NCBI GenBank assembly: GCA_003650925.1 | Contig: QMSP01000017.1 | Coordinates: 1-41,542, forward strand | DNA: 41,542 bases | Reading direction: 5' to 3' | From: Thermoprotei archaeon | GTDB lineage: Archaea; Thermoproteota; Thermoprotei; QMSL01 | Part shown: positions 1 to 7,291 of the stretch, piece after piece | Position numbering within the stretch: the stretch's first letter is position 1 | Layout: each line of letters starts with the position of its first letter | Notes under the pieces: generated by a model | Told to the model about the DNA's origin: nothing | Databases searched by the model: none | The model's input: only the letters and a program-made list of their open reading frames with translations | Translations under genes and position numbers: made by a program

Positions 1-82
1 GCTTCTCTTCAAGAAGCAGGTCTCTGTATTTCTCAGGCTCCTTTCTAGCTTTCTCTAATAGCTTTTCAAGGGCCCCGCCCAT
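1..82 (-). CDS. unidentified protein, N-terminal fragment
   Basis: The start of a minus-strand gene that runs off the left edge. The ATG at 82-80 follows a GAGGTG ribosome binding site at about 88-93 with normal spacing. The 27 visible residues begin MGGALEKLLEKA and are charged and helical (Lys, Glu and Leu rich). No family can be named from so short a piece. It lies just downstream of the decayed ATPase on the same strand. Confidence 0.55.
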   Translation of the reverse strand, partial: MGGALEKLLEKARKEPEKYRDLLLEEK

Positions 83-141
83 TAGAACACCTCAATAAAA
101 GTAGGCTAGAGGGATAAAAGATGTAAAGAGAAAGAAGGGCT

Positions 142-850
142 TTATCTAATCACAAAGCCCTTACCTTCAACTATATCATAGTCAAAGACTTTTGCGGTAA
201 TGATTTGTTAAGCGCATCTTCTTAATGATACCATGCCTTCTTATCTCGCTAGCTCTTTGAACATCATCCATCCAAAGCATTATAATACCATCAGCTATAT
301 GTTCTGCACCAAAGCCAAAGCTAGAGCCAGTAGTCACAGCATATTGCAGAGTGCCTATCACTGTTGGCCTTAATCTTGCTAGTCTAAGCTTTAGCCTATA
401 CGTTATCCTTCTAGCCATGGCAGGTTTTTCAACCCTAAAATGCTGACATAACTCCCTAAGATAGTTCGCTAAATTGTCTGAGTCTAGTGGGTCAGCGATT
501 TTAAGCTTATCATTCTTTTTGCTTCCCAAGCATGCTCATAGAGGTCAAAGATATCAATCGCATGTAGAGACTCCTTTGCATATTGTGAAAGGCCTAGGCT
601 AAACTGTTTCGCTTGTTCAAGCAAATCCTTGAAAGGCTTCTGTTAAGATAAAGATATATGATGTCTGGCGAATAGCCTTGCACCTTCATCCACTTATAGA
701 ACCTTTCAAGCATTTCAAGATGCTCTTTAATCTTAAGCTCTCTCCTCGCTCTACTCTAAGTAGTGCTTGTATTGATGATTCTGTATGATGTCTAATCTCC
801 ATCACTTCACTAGACAGCCGTGTATAAAAGGTGGACTCTTCACCCTTGTG
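142..850 (-). pseudogene. decayed RecA/KaiC-superfamily ATPase
   Basis: The longest open piece (182-529) ends in text typical of the C-terminal part of KaiC/RadA-like ATPases: HIADGIIML, then a Arg-rich stretch and IIKKMRLTNHY. A one-base shift near 190 (CAAAAG run) restores the expected tail (FDYDIVEGKGFVIR, stop at 144-142). Further shifts are needed at the A-run at 516-520, near 630 and near 740 to join upstream helical segments such as KEHLEMLERFYKWM and LSSEVMEIRHHTE. I found no Walker A motif, so the N-terminal ATP-binding part is missing or unreadable. Four breaks indicate a dead gene, although homopolymer assembly errors could explain some of them. The family assignment rests on the last 60 or so residues. 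Confidence 0.6.
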
Positions 851-978
851 GGTCAGGCGTCCTGGCCTTCTTCACTTCTCCGAAGTTCCAGCGGTCATCA
901 TCCCATCCTAGTATGGCATTATCGCAGTTATAAGCTTTCGCTAGCAGTATCACTAATAAGCCTCCTACTCATGACTTC

Positions 979-1040
979 TACGGGATGATGAGACCACTGG
1001 GAGCATTGAGTGATGATGTATGAGGGGGCTGCCTGACCTT
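979..1040 (+). ncRNA. candidate box C/D sRNA
   Basis: The order of elements fits an archaeal C/D guide RNA. There is a C box ATGATGA at 985-991, a 14-nt spacer, a weak D' box (TTGA, 1006-1009), a perfect C' box GTGATGA at 1010-1016, a 16-nt spacer and a perfect D box CTGA at 1033-1036. Only a short G/C clamp flanks it. I could not match the guides to an rRNA or tRNA target from memory, so this is a motif-based candidate. Confidence 0.4.
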
Positions 1041-1099
1041 CATCATTATTCATTGGCCTTGGAGCAAGAGTTTAAAGAGGCTTGTTGTCCAAGAATAAT

Positions 1100-1156
1100 G
1101 ATAGATGAAGAGACCAGCTATCGCTGAGAGGTGATGAGAACTCCCCGGCTTGACAC
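1100..1156 (+). ncRNA. weak candidate box C/D sRNA
   Basis: A second C/D-like arrangement lies 65 bp after the first: imperfect C box TAGATGA (1102-1108), D' CTGA (1124-1127), perfect C' GTGATGA (1131-1137), a 12-nt guide and an imperfect D box TTGA (1150-1153). The 12-nt C'-D spacing is canonical. Two of the four boxes deviate, so it could be chance. Confidence 0.28.
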
Positions 1157-1183
1157 TAATGTGTAAAGACTAGGTGGTCAGTC

Positions 1184-1498
1184 ATGGAGAAGCTCATAGG
1201 ACTTAGCTGGGCTCTAGTGCTGGTATTGGCTGGTCTCTCGATCATTCTCTGGTCTTTGAAGATCTTAGCTATGCATGGAGCAATTTCACTTTTCCTGATG
1301 TTCCTTGGAGTCTGGCTTATAATCATAGGCATCAAGATGAAGTTTCATACGCTAGTCATGGGAACTGGCCTTGTTCTCTTCGCAATGGGGCTTCTATGGA
1401 TAAGTGGAGTTCTTAATCTATGGCTAATGGTAGGCATCATCCTCGTGATGATGGGTCTCATATACTCGATAAATATCCTAAAGAGTAGACATTCCTAA
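1184..1498 (+). CDS. small four-helix membrane protein, unknown
   Basis: This 104-residue protein is almost wholly hydrophobic and should form about four transmembrane segments (roughly residues 7-25, 28-50, 53-74 and 76-97) with a short basic C-terminus (KSRHS). A weak GGTGG-type ribosome binding site precedes the ATG. No catalytic motif or family was recognised. It stands alone between the sRNA candidates and another small unknown gene on the same strand. Length, composition and a clean frame support a real gene. Confidence 0.6.
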   Translation: MEKLIGLSWALVLVLAGLSIILWSLKILAMHGAISLFLMFLGVWLIIIGIKMKFHTLVMGTGLVLFAMGLLWISGVLNLWLMVGIILVMMGLIYSINILKSRHS

Positions 1499-1532
1499 AG
1501 CTTCTCTTCATGACAATTCATGCACTCACATC

Positions 1533-1973
1533 ATGCCTCAGAGCTATGGTAGGTATGATGCCTACGAGCCTCCCTGCTATTTTCGTCCATGCCCTGCTCT
1601 CTCTCAGATTATTCAGTTGGAACCTCTTCGCGATAAGATTATATACCCCTGTCTCTCTCCTCAGAAATGTATCGAGGAAGATGGGAGAATCATGTCAGTC
1701 AATAATGATAGTAGTGGTCCTCCTGAGAGGGGTAGTAGAGAAGAAGAGCTAGAGGAGATATGCCTTGACCTTGACGTAAGGCTCGATGAGCTGATAAAGG
1801 CGACAGGAAAGGTTTCTCCATCTCATGGAGGCTACAAGATAGAAATAAATGACCCCCTGAAGTTCCCCTGGACTGAAGTCATAGTTACGCTAATCTGTAA
1901 TGGCTATAGGCTGACGATTGAGAGGATTAACGGTAAATATGTCATCGAAGCATATTTGCATATGAGGAAGTAA
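1533..1973 (+). CDS. hypothetical acidic protein
   Basis: This frame encodes 146 residues. The first 50 contain several Cys and Pro residues (for example EPPCYFRPCPAL). The last 90 are soluble-looking, with an acidic helix (EELEEICLDLDVRLDELIKA) and a probable beta-rich end. No family was recognised. The start is uncertain: the ATG at 1533 has no good ribosome binding site, whereas the internal ATG at 1692 follows GGGAGA at good spacing and would give a 93-residue protein. The C-terminal part is the better supported. A second frame at 1510-1752 overlaps it and looks less protein-like. Confidence 0.5.
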   Translation: MPQSYGRYDAYEPPCYFRPCPALSQIIQLEPLRDKIIYPCLSPQKCIEEDGRIMSVNNDSSGPPERGSREEELEEICLDLDVRLDELIKATGKVSPSHGGYKIEINDPLKFPWTEVIVTLICNGYRLTIERINGKYVIEAYLHMRK

Positions 1974-2054
1974 ATATATAATAGTTTTAATACCGAATAG
2001 TATATGGCATAAAGTTTAATAGTAGTCTCTAATATATTTTATGCTTGTGACATT

Positions 2055-3467
2055 ATGCTCACCAGAAGGCATCTTCTGAGACTATTGAAGACTTCAATAA
2101 TGGTCGTGGCTCCGACGACTGTAGGCATGGTATCATGGACATCAGGCTTAAACTTAAGGCAGATCATAGCCTTAGTGGCTTTTACCTTTGAGATAGCTGG
2201 GATAACCCTGTACTGGGAGCATAAACTAGCTTTCGCTGCCCTTGGCTTATTCCTTCTCTTCTCAAGTGGGGTATTGGATATATCAAGCTTCGTGAACTCG
2301 GCTTTCATAGATGTCATAGTCTTCCTCATGTGCATGATGATCGTTGTGTGGTACCTAGAGGAGAGAGGCTTCTTCGAATACATGGTAGATAAGCTGGTGG
2401 AAAAGGCTGGTGGTGACGCTTATAAACTTACTGTGTTCATAATGATCCTCTCAGCAGTCTTCTCAGCTCTAGTTGATGTAGTAACAGCTTCTCTCTTCAT
2501 GATCCCAATAGTACTTCGTGTAACTCTAGGCTTCAGAGTAAACCCCGTTCCCTTCATATTTATGACCGTATTCGCCGCCAACATAGGCAGTAGCGCTACG
2601 GTAGTAGGTAATCCTGTTGGTGTAATATTAGCTCTTAAGGCTGGTCTCTCCTTTTATGAGTTCCTCAGATGGGCTACTCCCATAACCATCTTATCTCTTT
2701 TGTCAATCATGCTGCTCTGCCTTAAGGTCTTCTCTAGGCATATTAAGCTTCTTGACAGGAACTTAAAGGCTCTTGGCGCTATAGGATTGGAGGAAGGTAG
2801 CGAGCATAAGGTTCGTGATCCTAGGGAGATGGTAAAGTGCTGGTTGATATTTATAGGAGTAATCTTGCTCATCCTACTTCACAGAACCATTGAGGACATG
2901 CTACATCTAGAAGAAGGAGTCATGTTGATAAGTGCATCTCTTTTTGGTGCTTCCATAATACTCTTCATTGAGAAAGAGCGAATAAGGGATATTCTTGAAA
3001 GAGGCGTTGATTGGTACACTCTCATATTCTTCATGTTCCTCTTCGCCTCAATTGGTGCTCTTGAGCATGCTGGAATAACTGAGATAATGGCCCATAGCAT
3101 AGCCCTTGTCTGCGGAGGTGATATATTTCAGCTCATATTCATAACTGCTTTTCTCTGTGGCATCCTTAGTGCACTGATGGATAATGTTCTAGCCATAGCC
3201 CTCTTCATATCAGTGATACATGGCCTTGAAGCCATGGGCGTTAATGCATATCCACTATGGTGGGGCATACTCTTCGCCTCAACGTACTTTGGCAACTTCA
3301 CAATAATCGGCAGCACAGCCAATATAGTGGCCATAGGAATGCTTGAGGCGAGAAAGATAGGTACTATATCGTTCACTCACTGGGTGAAGTATGGTGCTAT
3401 AGTAAGCCTCCTCTCTCTAACTCTGGCCTTGATCCTACTATATGCTCAGCTCCCTCTCATATCGTAA
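2055..3467 (+). CDS. ArsB/NhaD-type ion permease (IT superfamily)
   Basis: This 470-residue polytopic membrane protein has about 11-12 hydrophobic segments. The motif NIGSSATVVGNPVG (around residue 178) matches the conserved NIGGxAxxxGxPxN-type signature of ArsB, NhaD and P-protein permeases, and a related motif recurs in the second half (STYFGNFTIIGSTANIVAIG), as expected for the inverted-repeat fold of this superfamily. The substrate cannot be read from sequence: arsenite, Na+/H+ exchange and organic or inorganic anions are all possible. No arsenic genes are nearby. AT-rich TATA-like sequences lie at about 2000-2040. It converges on the radical SAM gene with a 4-nt gap. Confidence 0.8.
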   Translation: MLTRRHLLRLLKTSIMVVAPTTVGMVSWTSGLNLRQIIALVAFTFEIAGITLYWEHKLAFAALGLFLLFSSGVLDISSFVNSAFIDVIVFLMCMMIVVWYLEERGFFEYMVDKLVEKAGGDAYKLTVFIMILSAVFSALVDVVTASLFMIPIVLRVTLGFRVNPVPFIFMTVFAANIGSSATVVGNPVGVILALKAGLSFYEFLRWATPITILSLLSIMLLCLKVFSRHIKLLDRNLKALGAIGLEEGSEHKVRDPREMVKCWLIFIGVILLILLHRTIEDMLHLEEGVMLISASLFGASIILFIEKERIRDILERGVDWYTLIFFMFLFASIGALEHAGITEIMAHSIALVCGGDIFQLIFITAFLCGILSALMDNVLAIALFISVIHGLEAMGVNAYPLWWGILFASTYFGNFTIIGSTANIVAIGMLEARKIGTISFTHWVKYGAIVSLLSLTLALILLYAQLPLIS

Positions 3468-3471
3468 GTTT

Positions 3472-4449
3472 CTAACTACTCGAAATGGCTCTGTAGACCA
3501 TTTCTCCTCGATAAACTACCTCCTCCACTAGCCCTCTTCTCAGCAGCCTCCTGACGACCTCTACTGTGGCCTTCTCCTCGAGCCCTAGAATCCTCGAAAG
3601 ATAGGCTACACTGCATGGCCTCCTCTTCAGTACCTCATAGATCTCATTTTCAACATCTTCTAGCGTAAGCTTGCCTCTGATGAGAGGACGGGAAGAATAA
3701 GGATCCTTTACATCTATTCTGAGCTCTTCTCGAAGCACTCTTGCGAACTCGTTCATCTCCTCCTTGCTTATGGCCTTCACCTCTTCAATCTGAGGAGGTC
3801 GTGTGACAGTATTGGCCTGTACCATGTCAAAGCCTATGTACCTTATAAGTTCCTTATATTCATCAACTTTTTCAATTAGATTAAGGCCCTTATATTTGAG
3901 TAGCATGATCTCAACTGCTAGAACTCCCCTATACCTTCTTCTGAACTCCTTCAAAGCCTCTACAACATCATCATACCTTATCGCCTCGTGAGGCCTATTC
4001 ACAACCTTGAACTCTTCTTCCGAAGGAGCATCCAGCTTAGCTATGACCAGGTCAAACATGGCTAGAGTGCTCGCAACCCTTTCATCACATATAAGACTTG
4101 AGTTCGTCAGTATTGCAACAGGTACTAGGCCCTTGGTGACATCCCTTACTCTGAGCACAAGCTCTCTGAGATTAGGTGAGAGAGTAGGCTCTCCACATCC
4201 CGAGAAGGTTATGAAGTTTATGAAGCCTAAGGCGCAGGTCCTCAATTTCCTCTCAAGCTCCTTCCTCAACTGTTCAGCCGATGGAAAGGTTCTCAACCTA
4301 TAGGCTTCATCAAGCGAGCCTATCTTGTACCGAGTAGGGCCTAGTTGGCAATAGATGCAATCATAAGTACAAATCTTGGGAGGCTGGACTGGATCTACTC
4401 CTAGAGACCTACCCAGCCTCCATGACATCACAGGACCGTAGAGTATCAC
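3472..4449 (-). CDS. COG0731-like radical SAM protein with winged-helix tail
   Basis: The 325-residue protein has the radical SAM cysteine motif CTYDCIYC (about residues 27-34) that binds the 4Fe-4S cluster and S-adenosylmethionine. It also has the flanking text YGPVMSWRLGRSLGVD and FSGCGEPTLSP, typical of a family related to the wyosine-synthesis enzyme TYW1 (COG0731) but of unknown substrate. The last 75 residues (from about 250) look like a winged helix-turn-helix, suggesting nucleic-acid contact. The GTG start at 4449 has no ribosome binding site, but a TATA element lies about 29 nt upstream, so the mRNA is probably leaderless. Radical SAM membership is certain; the role is not. Confidence 0.8.
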   Translation of the reverse strand: MILYGPVMSWRLGRSLGVDPVQPPKICTYDCIYCQLGPTRYKIGSLDEAYRLRTFPSAEQLRKELERKLRTCALGFINFITFSGCGEPTLSPNLRELVLRVRDVTKGLVPVAILTNSSLICDERVASTLAMFDLVIAKLDAPSEEEFKVVNRPHEAIRYDDVVEALKEFRRRYRGVLAVEIMLLKYKGLNLIEKVDEYKELIRYIGFDMVQANTVTRPPQIEEVKAISKEEMNEFARVLREELRIDVKDPYSSRPLIRGKLTLEDVENEIYEVLKRRPCSVAYLSRILGLEEKATVEVVRRLLRRGLVEEVVYRGEMVYRAISSS

Positions 4450-4472
4450 ATGCTCAATTAGTAGTCATTCTC

Positions 4473-4482
4473 ATTTTAAAAT
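4473..4482 (-). promoter_or_regulatory. TATA box for the radical SAM gene
   Basis: TTTTAAAAT on the minus strand is centred about 29 nt before the GTG at 4449, the distance expected for a leaderless archaeal transcript. Confidence 0.5.
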
Positions 4483-4826
4483 TTCTATCATGAGAATACA
4501 CTCCAACCTATATAGCACTTGGCTTAGCTAGAGCCTTCAAAGCTGCGATGGCCTGGTGAAGAGCCTGATGAATGATGCCTTCCATATCCTCCGAGTCGTG
4601 ATGAGGTCAAGGCATAGGTTGATGAGATTAACGACTAGAGTCTACGCTCAGCTGCTAAAATTCCTGTTGATGTCGCCAGATACATTCTTAAGTTGATTTC
4701 AGAACCCGACCGCACTCATCATTAGTCAGTCTTCCCGCAGGGAAGTTCATCACCAGTGCATTCATTAATGCACCTCTCTAAAAACTTCATCCCATTACCT
4801 CTCACGAGGACTACATTGAGGAGAGC
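4483..4826. other. 340-bp intergenic region
   Basis: No convincing protein gene is present. The distal half holds the minus-strand C/D sRNA candidate. The proximal half (4555-4640) has scattered TGATGA strings on the plus strand without matching D boxes. Confidence 0.5.
4696..4757 (-). ncRNA. box C/D guide sRNA candidate
   Basis: Read on the minus strand, all four boxes are perfect and in order: C box GTGATGA (4753-4747), a 17-nt spacer, D' CTGA (4729-4726), a 3-nt gap, C' ATGATGA (4722-4716), a 13-nt guide GTGCGGTCGGGTT and D box CTGA (4702-4699). In the established rule the target nucleotide pairs with the fifth guide base before a D box, so the D guide would direct methylation within the target AACCCGACCGCAC. 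I did not recognise that target. The first spacer contains the inverted repeat CTTCCC/GGGAAG, which is unusual for a guide. Confidence 0.62.
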
Positions 4827-5780
4827 CTAGCTTACTTTCCTTCCACAATACGGACAATATGCAGCTCCTGGAGGTACTTCTCTTCCACATCCAGGACATC
4901 TCTGAGCAACTAGGGCTTGTCCACAATAGGGACAGAACTTCGCATCAGGAGGCACAGGCCTCTTGCATCTTGGACATGTTCTTGTAGGTGGAGTTACAGC
5001 AGGAGCTGCTGGAGGGTACGCCAAGGGTGGTATTATGGCTACACCAGCTCCAACTGCAGCTCCTGGGCTTTTGCCCAGCTCTTTGGCTACTGACCTCAGC
5101 GTATCCATTTGAAGAACATAAGCTGCAGCCTCGGGTCCCATCTGTCTTAGCCAAAATATCCTCTGCCTCCATTCATCAGTTGTATCCACTCCTTCAAACT
5201 TTACATCTACCAGTTCAAGACCTATCCTCCTGAAGTCATCCATGAGCTTGACCTTGACCTCCATTGATACTCTATCAAGATTTCTGAAGACATCATATAT
5301 GCTGTAGGAGCTTAAGTACTTCATCATGTGCTCATTGAAATATCCTCTTAAGAACCTAGACACTGAGGTGCTATCATAAAGGCTTTGCCCACCTACGACC
5401 TCAACGAGAAAGAGCTTAGGATCAGCTACTCTAAACCAGTAGGTGCCATGGAACATCAGTGGAGCAAGCTCCCTTGTCTGAGTCCTGCCTCCGAACTTGC
5501 CTTGAAATTGCTTGAGGCTTACGAAGATCACCGTGGCTCTGAATGGGATCTTGTCGAACCCTGCCACTTTGCTCAATACCTTAGTAAGCAGTGGAAGTGC
5601 AAGAGTAGTTATGGTATGTCTTCCTGGTCCGAATACATCATATAGCTTGCCGTCCCTCATGAAAATCGCTACTTCATACTCATGGACTATAAGCTGACTA
5701 CCCCACTCAATGACCTCATCAGGATATCTCCATATGATCTCATCCTCTCTAGGGTTTATCCACTCTATTACCTTAGGCAC
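4827..5780 (-). CDS. SPFH-domain protein with C-terminal zinc ribbons (YdjI-like)
   Basis: Residues 1-240 of 317 match the SPFH/virion-core-like family: an N-terminal strand region with FGPGRHTITT, then LRQMGPEAAAYVLQM near the end of the helical part. A Pro/Ala-rich linker follows, then two double-cysteine ribbons (CPRC..CPYC and CPGC..CPYC, residues 268-316) that should bind zinc. No membrane helix is evident, so it probably attaches to the membrane through partners. The GTG start has a strong AGGAGGTGAT site 5 nt upstream. It is the last gene of a four-gene operon (11-nt gap to the preceding gene). The bacterial relative YdjI recruits PspA to stressed membranes with help from YdjG/YdjH; a similar scaffold role is inferred here. 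Confidence 0.78.
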   Translation of the reverse strand: MPKVIEWINPREDEIIWRYPDEVIEWGSQLIVHEYEVAIFMRDGKLYDVFGPGRHTITTLALPLLTKVLSKVAGFDKIPFRATVIFVSLKQFQGKFGGRTQTRELAPLMFHGTYWFRVADPKLFLVEVVGGQSLYDSTSVSRFLRGYFNEHMMKYLSSYSIYDVFRNLDRVSMEVKVKLMDDFRRIGLELVDVKFEGVDTTDEWRQRIFWLRQMGPEAAAYVLQMDTLRSVAKELGKSPGAAVGAGVAIIPPLAYPPAAPAVTPPTRTCPRCKRPVPPDAKFCPYCGQALVAQRCPGCGREVPPGAAYCPYCGRKVS

Positions 5781-5791
5781 CTCATCACCTC

Positions 5792-6289
5792 CTAACCTTC
5801 GACTTTAAACATCCTGTCTCTCCTAATAATCAAATCGTCTAACTCACCGATCATCAATGTTAGACTCAACACCTCAGAGAGCATTCTCCCTTTGTCTCCT
5901 AGACATTTCCTCAGCTCTTTCACTCCTCTTAATATCTGCTTAGCTTGCTTAATGAGTTTATAGTCGTATTCATAGAGTTTCATGAGCTCACGCTCCTCCA
6001 CCTTTATGCGGTCAAAGTAACCTGCATATCCATGCTCAGCATGTCTTATCTTGCTTGATACCATCATAAGCTTTTTTCTAAGCCTGTCCATCTGTTCTAC
6101 ATCTGCTCCCATCAATGGAAGAGCTAGAGGCATTATCCTTTCAAGCTCTCTTCTGGCATCATCAAGCATAGAAGCGACCTTCTCTCTGACTAGCTTATCA
6201 TCCTCCCTTATGAGCTCTCTTTTCTTATAGCCTCTAAATCCTGGTATGACGAGCATGATTTTCTCAAGGAGTTTTAGCTCTTTGCTCAA
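5792..6289 (-). CDS. helical partner protein of the SPFH operon
   Basis: This 165-residue protein has no signal peptide or membrane segment and is predicted to be mostly long amphipathic helices. A conserved-looking N-terminal patch PGFRGYKKRELIREDDKLVR precedes the helices. I believe similar proteins accompany SPFH/zinc-ribbon proteins in bacteria, but I cannot name a family. It starts at a TTG that follows GGTGAG, which overlaps the end region of the upstream gene (6-nt gap). Its place next to an SPFH protein and its helical make-up invite comparison with PspA/ESCRT-III proteins, but it is shorter and I see no clear homology. Confidence 0.65.
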   Translation of the reverse strand: MSKELKLLEKIMLVIPGFRGYKKRELIREDDKLVREKVASMLDDARRELERIMPLALPLMGADVEQMDRLRKKLMMVSSKIRHAEHGYAGYFDRIKVEERELMKLYEYDYKLIKQAKQILRGVKELRKCLGDKGRMLSEVLSLTLMIGELDDLIIRRDRMFKVEG

Positions 6290-6295
6290 TATTGC

Positions 6296-7291
6296 TCACC
6301 ACTTTATCCTTATAGTGCCTAGTAGTCTTAAAAATCTCTCGTGAGCTCCTCTCCTTCTATGCCTCCTTCTGGTTAGGAACTTGCTCACTTGCGAGGCTTT
6401 GAGCACTCTCTTGATAGTCCTCGTAAAGGGAGCCATAGCTGCTACAATGCCAGTTACTGTTCCTGCTGCAAGTGCCAGAGGAGAGCATCTGGTTATAGCG
6501 ATGATCATCGTTGGTATGAGCACGCCTAACAATATGAAGAGCCCCGCTAGTGCCATCTGAACAGCTCTCGCTCTGAGAGCTATTGGATACTCTACCTCAA
6601 TGACCATCCCAGTCGCTCCATCAACATACCCCTTATACTCCTTGCCTTTATAGTGATAATGTAGCTCCCAGACTGGATAATGGACTAGCCCTCTGAATCT
6701 AACCTCCATCCTTCTCTCAATTATCCTGCCTAAGGGTTCAACAGACCTCCTAGCTTCCTCATCTATGAGAATTCTCAGATACTCAAGTGCCATTCTCTCC
6801 GCTCTATCCTTGGCTATGACAGGTTCATAGTATCTGCCCATCTTCATTATCCTCTCCTCGAAGAATCTTCTTCCTCGAATAGGGAAGGGATACTCCCACA
6901 GCATCTTAGCTATGGGAAGTTCAACGGCTGGAAATCCTATGAAGTCCACTTCCTCAACTAGTACTCTCCTTCCATCATCTCTCTCAGCTTCAGCTACACC
7001 GTGTACATAGAAGAAGTACACTGGAACAAAGTGTAGCTCTCTGCCTGTCAGATATGAAGATGTCCTTATGTCAGCAGGGACCCCATATTGCCTCTCAACA
7101 AATCTCATCATTAAGTCATAGGGGTCTCTTCTATCAAGTGGAAAATAGAAATGATCCACCTCTAGTTCCTCAGCTCCTGCGGGGGTTACTCTGAAGGTGA
7201 GACCACAGTAAGGGCATGTAGTCGTGTGACCAGTCTCAGGCACCTTTACCTCAGCAGAACACCCAGGACATCGAATGACCCTGAGGTTCAT
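6296..7291 (-). CDS. zinc-ribbon membrane protein B (YdjG-like)
   Basis: The 331-residue protein begins with a zinc ribbon (CPGC at residues 9-12 and CPYC at 27-30), followed by a long soluble region of about 200 residues with PYDLMMRFVERQYGV. Two hydrophobic segments lie at about 240-285, and the tail is very basic (RRRHRRRGAH). Its ATG overlaps the stop of the upstream gene by 4 nt (ATGA), implying translational coupling. The ribbon and membrane pair resemble the related protein A encoded just before it, so the two are likely paralogues. In the family context it would be the membrane anchor of the SPFH complex. This role is inferred. Confidence 0.7.
   Translation of the reverse strand: MNLRVIRCPGCSAEVKVPETGHTTTCPYCGLTFRVTPAGAEELEVDHFYFPLDRRDPYDLMMRFVERQYGVPADIRTSSYLTGRELHFVPVYFFYVHGVAEAERDDGRRVLVEEVDFIGFPAVELPIAKMLWEYPFPIRGRRFFEERIMKMGRYYEPVIAKDRAERMALEYLRILIDEEARRSVEPLGRIIERRMEVRFRGLVHYPVWELHYHYKGKEYKGYVDGATGMVIEVEYPIALRARAVQMALAGLFILLGVLIPTMIIAITRCSPLALAAGTVTGIVAAMAPFTRTIKRVLKASQVSKFLTRRRHRRRGAHERFLRLLGTIRIKW

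Noticed and set aside
182-529. A 115-residue open frame read as an intact small gene
   Set aside because: It begins inside a domain, lacks a ribosome binding site, and both ends continue as related text in other frames, so it is part of the broken ATPase.
785-988. A 67-residue plus-strand frame
   Set aside because: Composition is not protein-like (Ser, Leu and His rich), there is no ribosome binding site, and it overlaps the antisense of the ATPase remnant and a C/D sRNA candidate.
1510-1752. An 80-residue frame overlapping the hypothetical gene at 1533-1973
   Set aside because: It is a shifted reading of the same DNA; the other frame has the longer, more balanced protein and a second start with a good ribosome binding site.
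4560-4640. Plus-strand TGATGA repeats as another C/D sRNA
   Set aside because: The C-like boxes deviate at the first base and no CTGA D box lies at the right distance.
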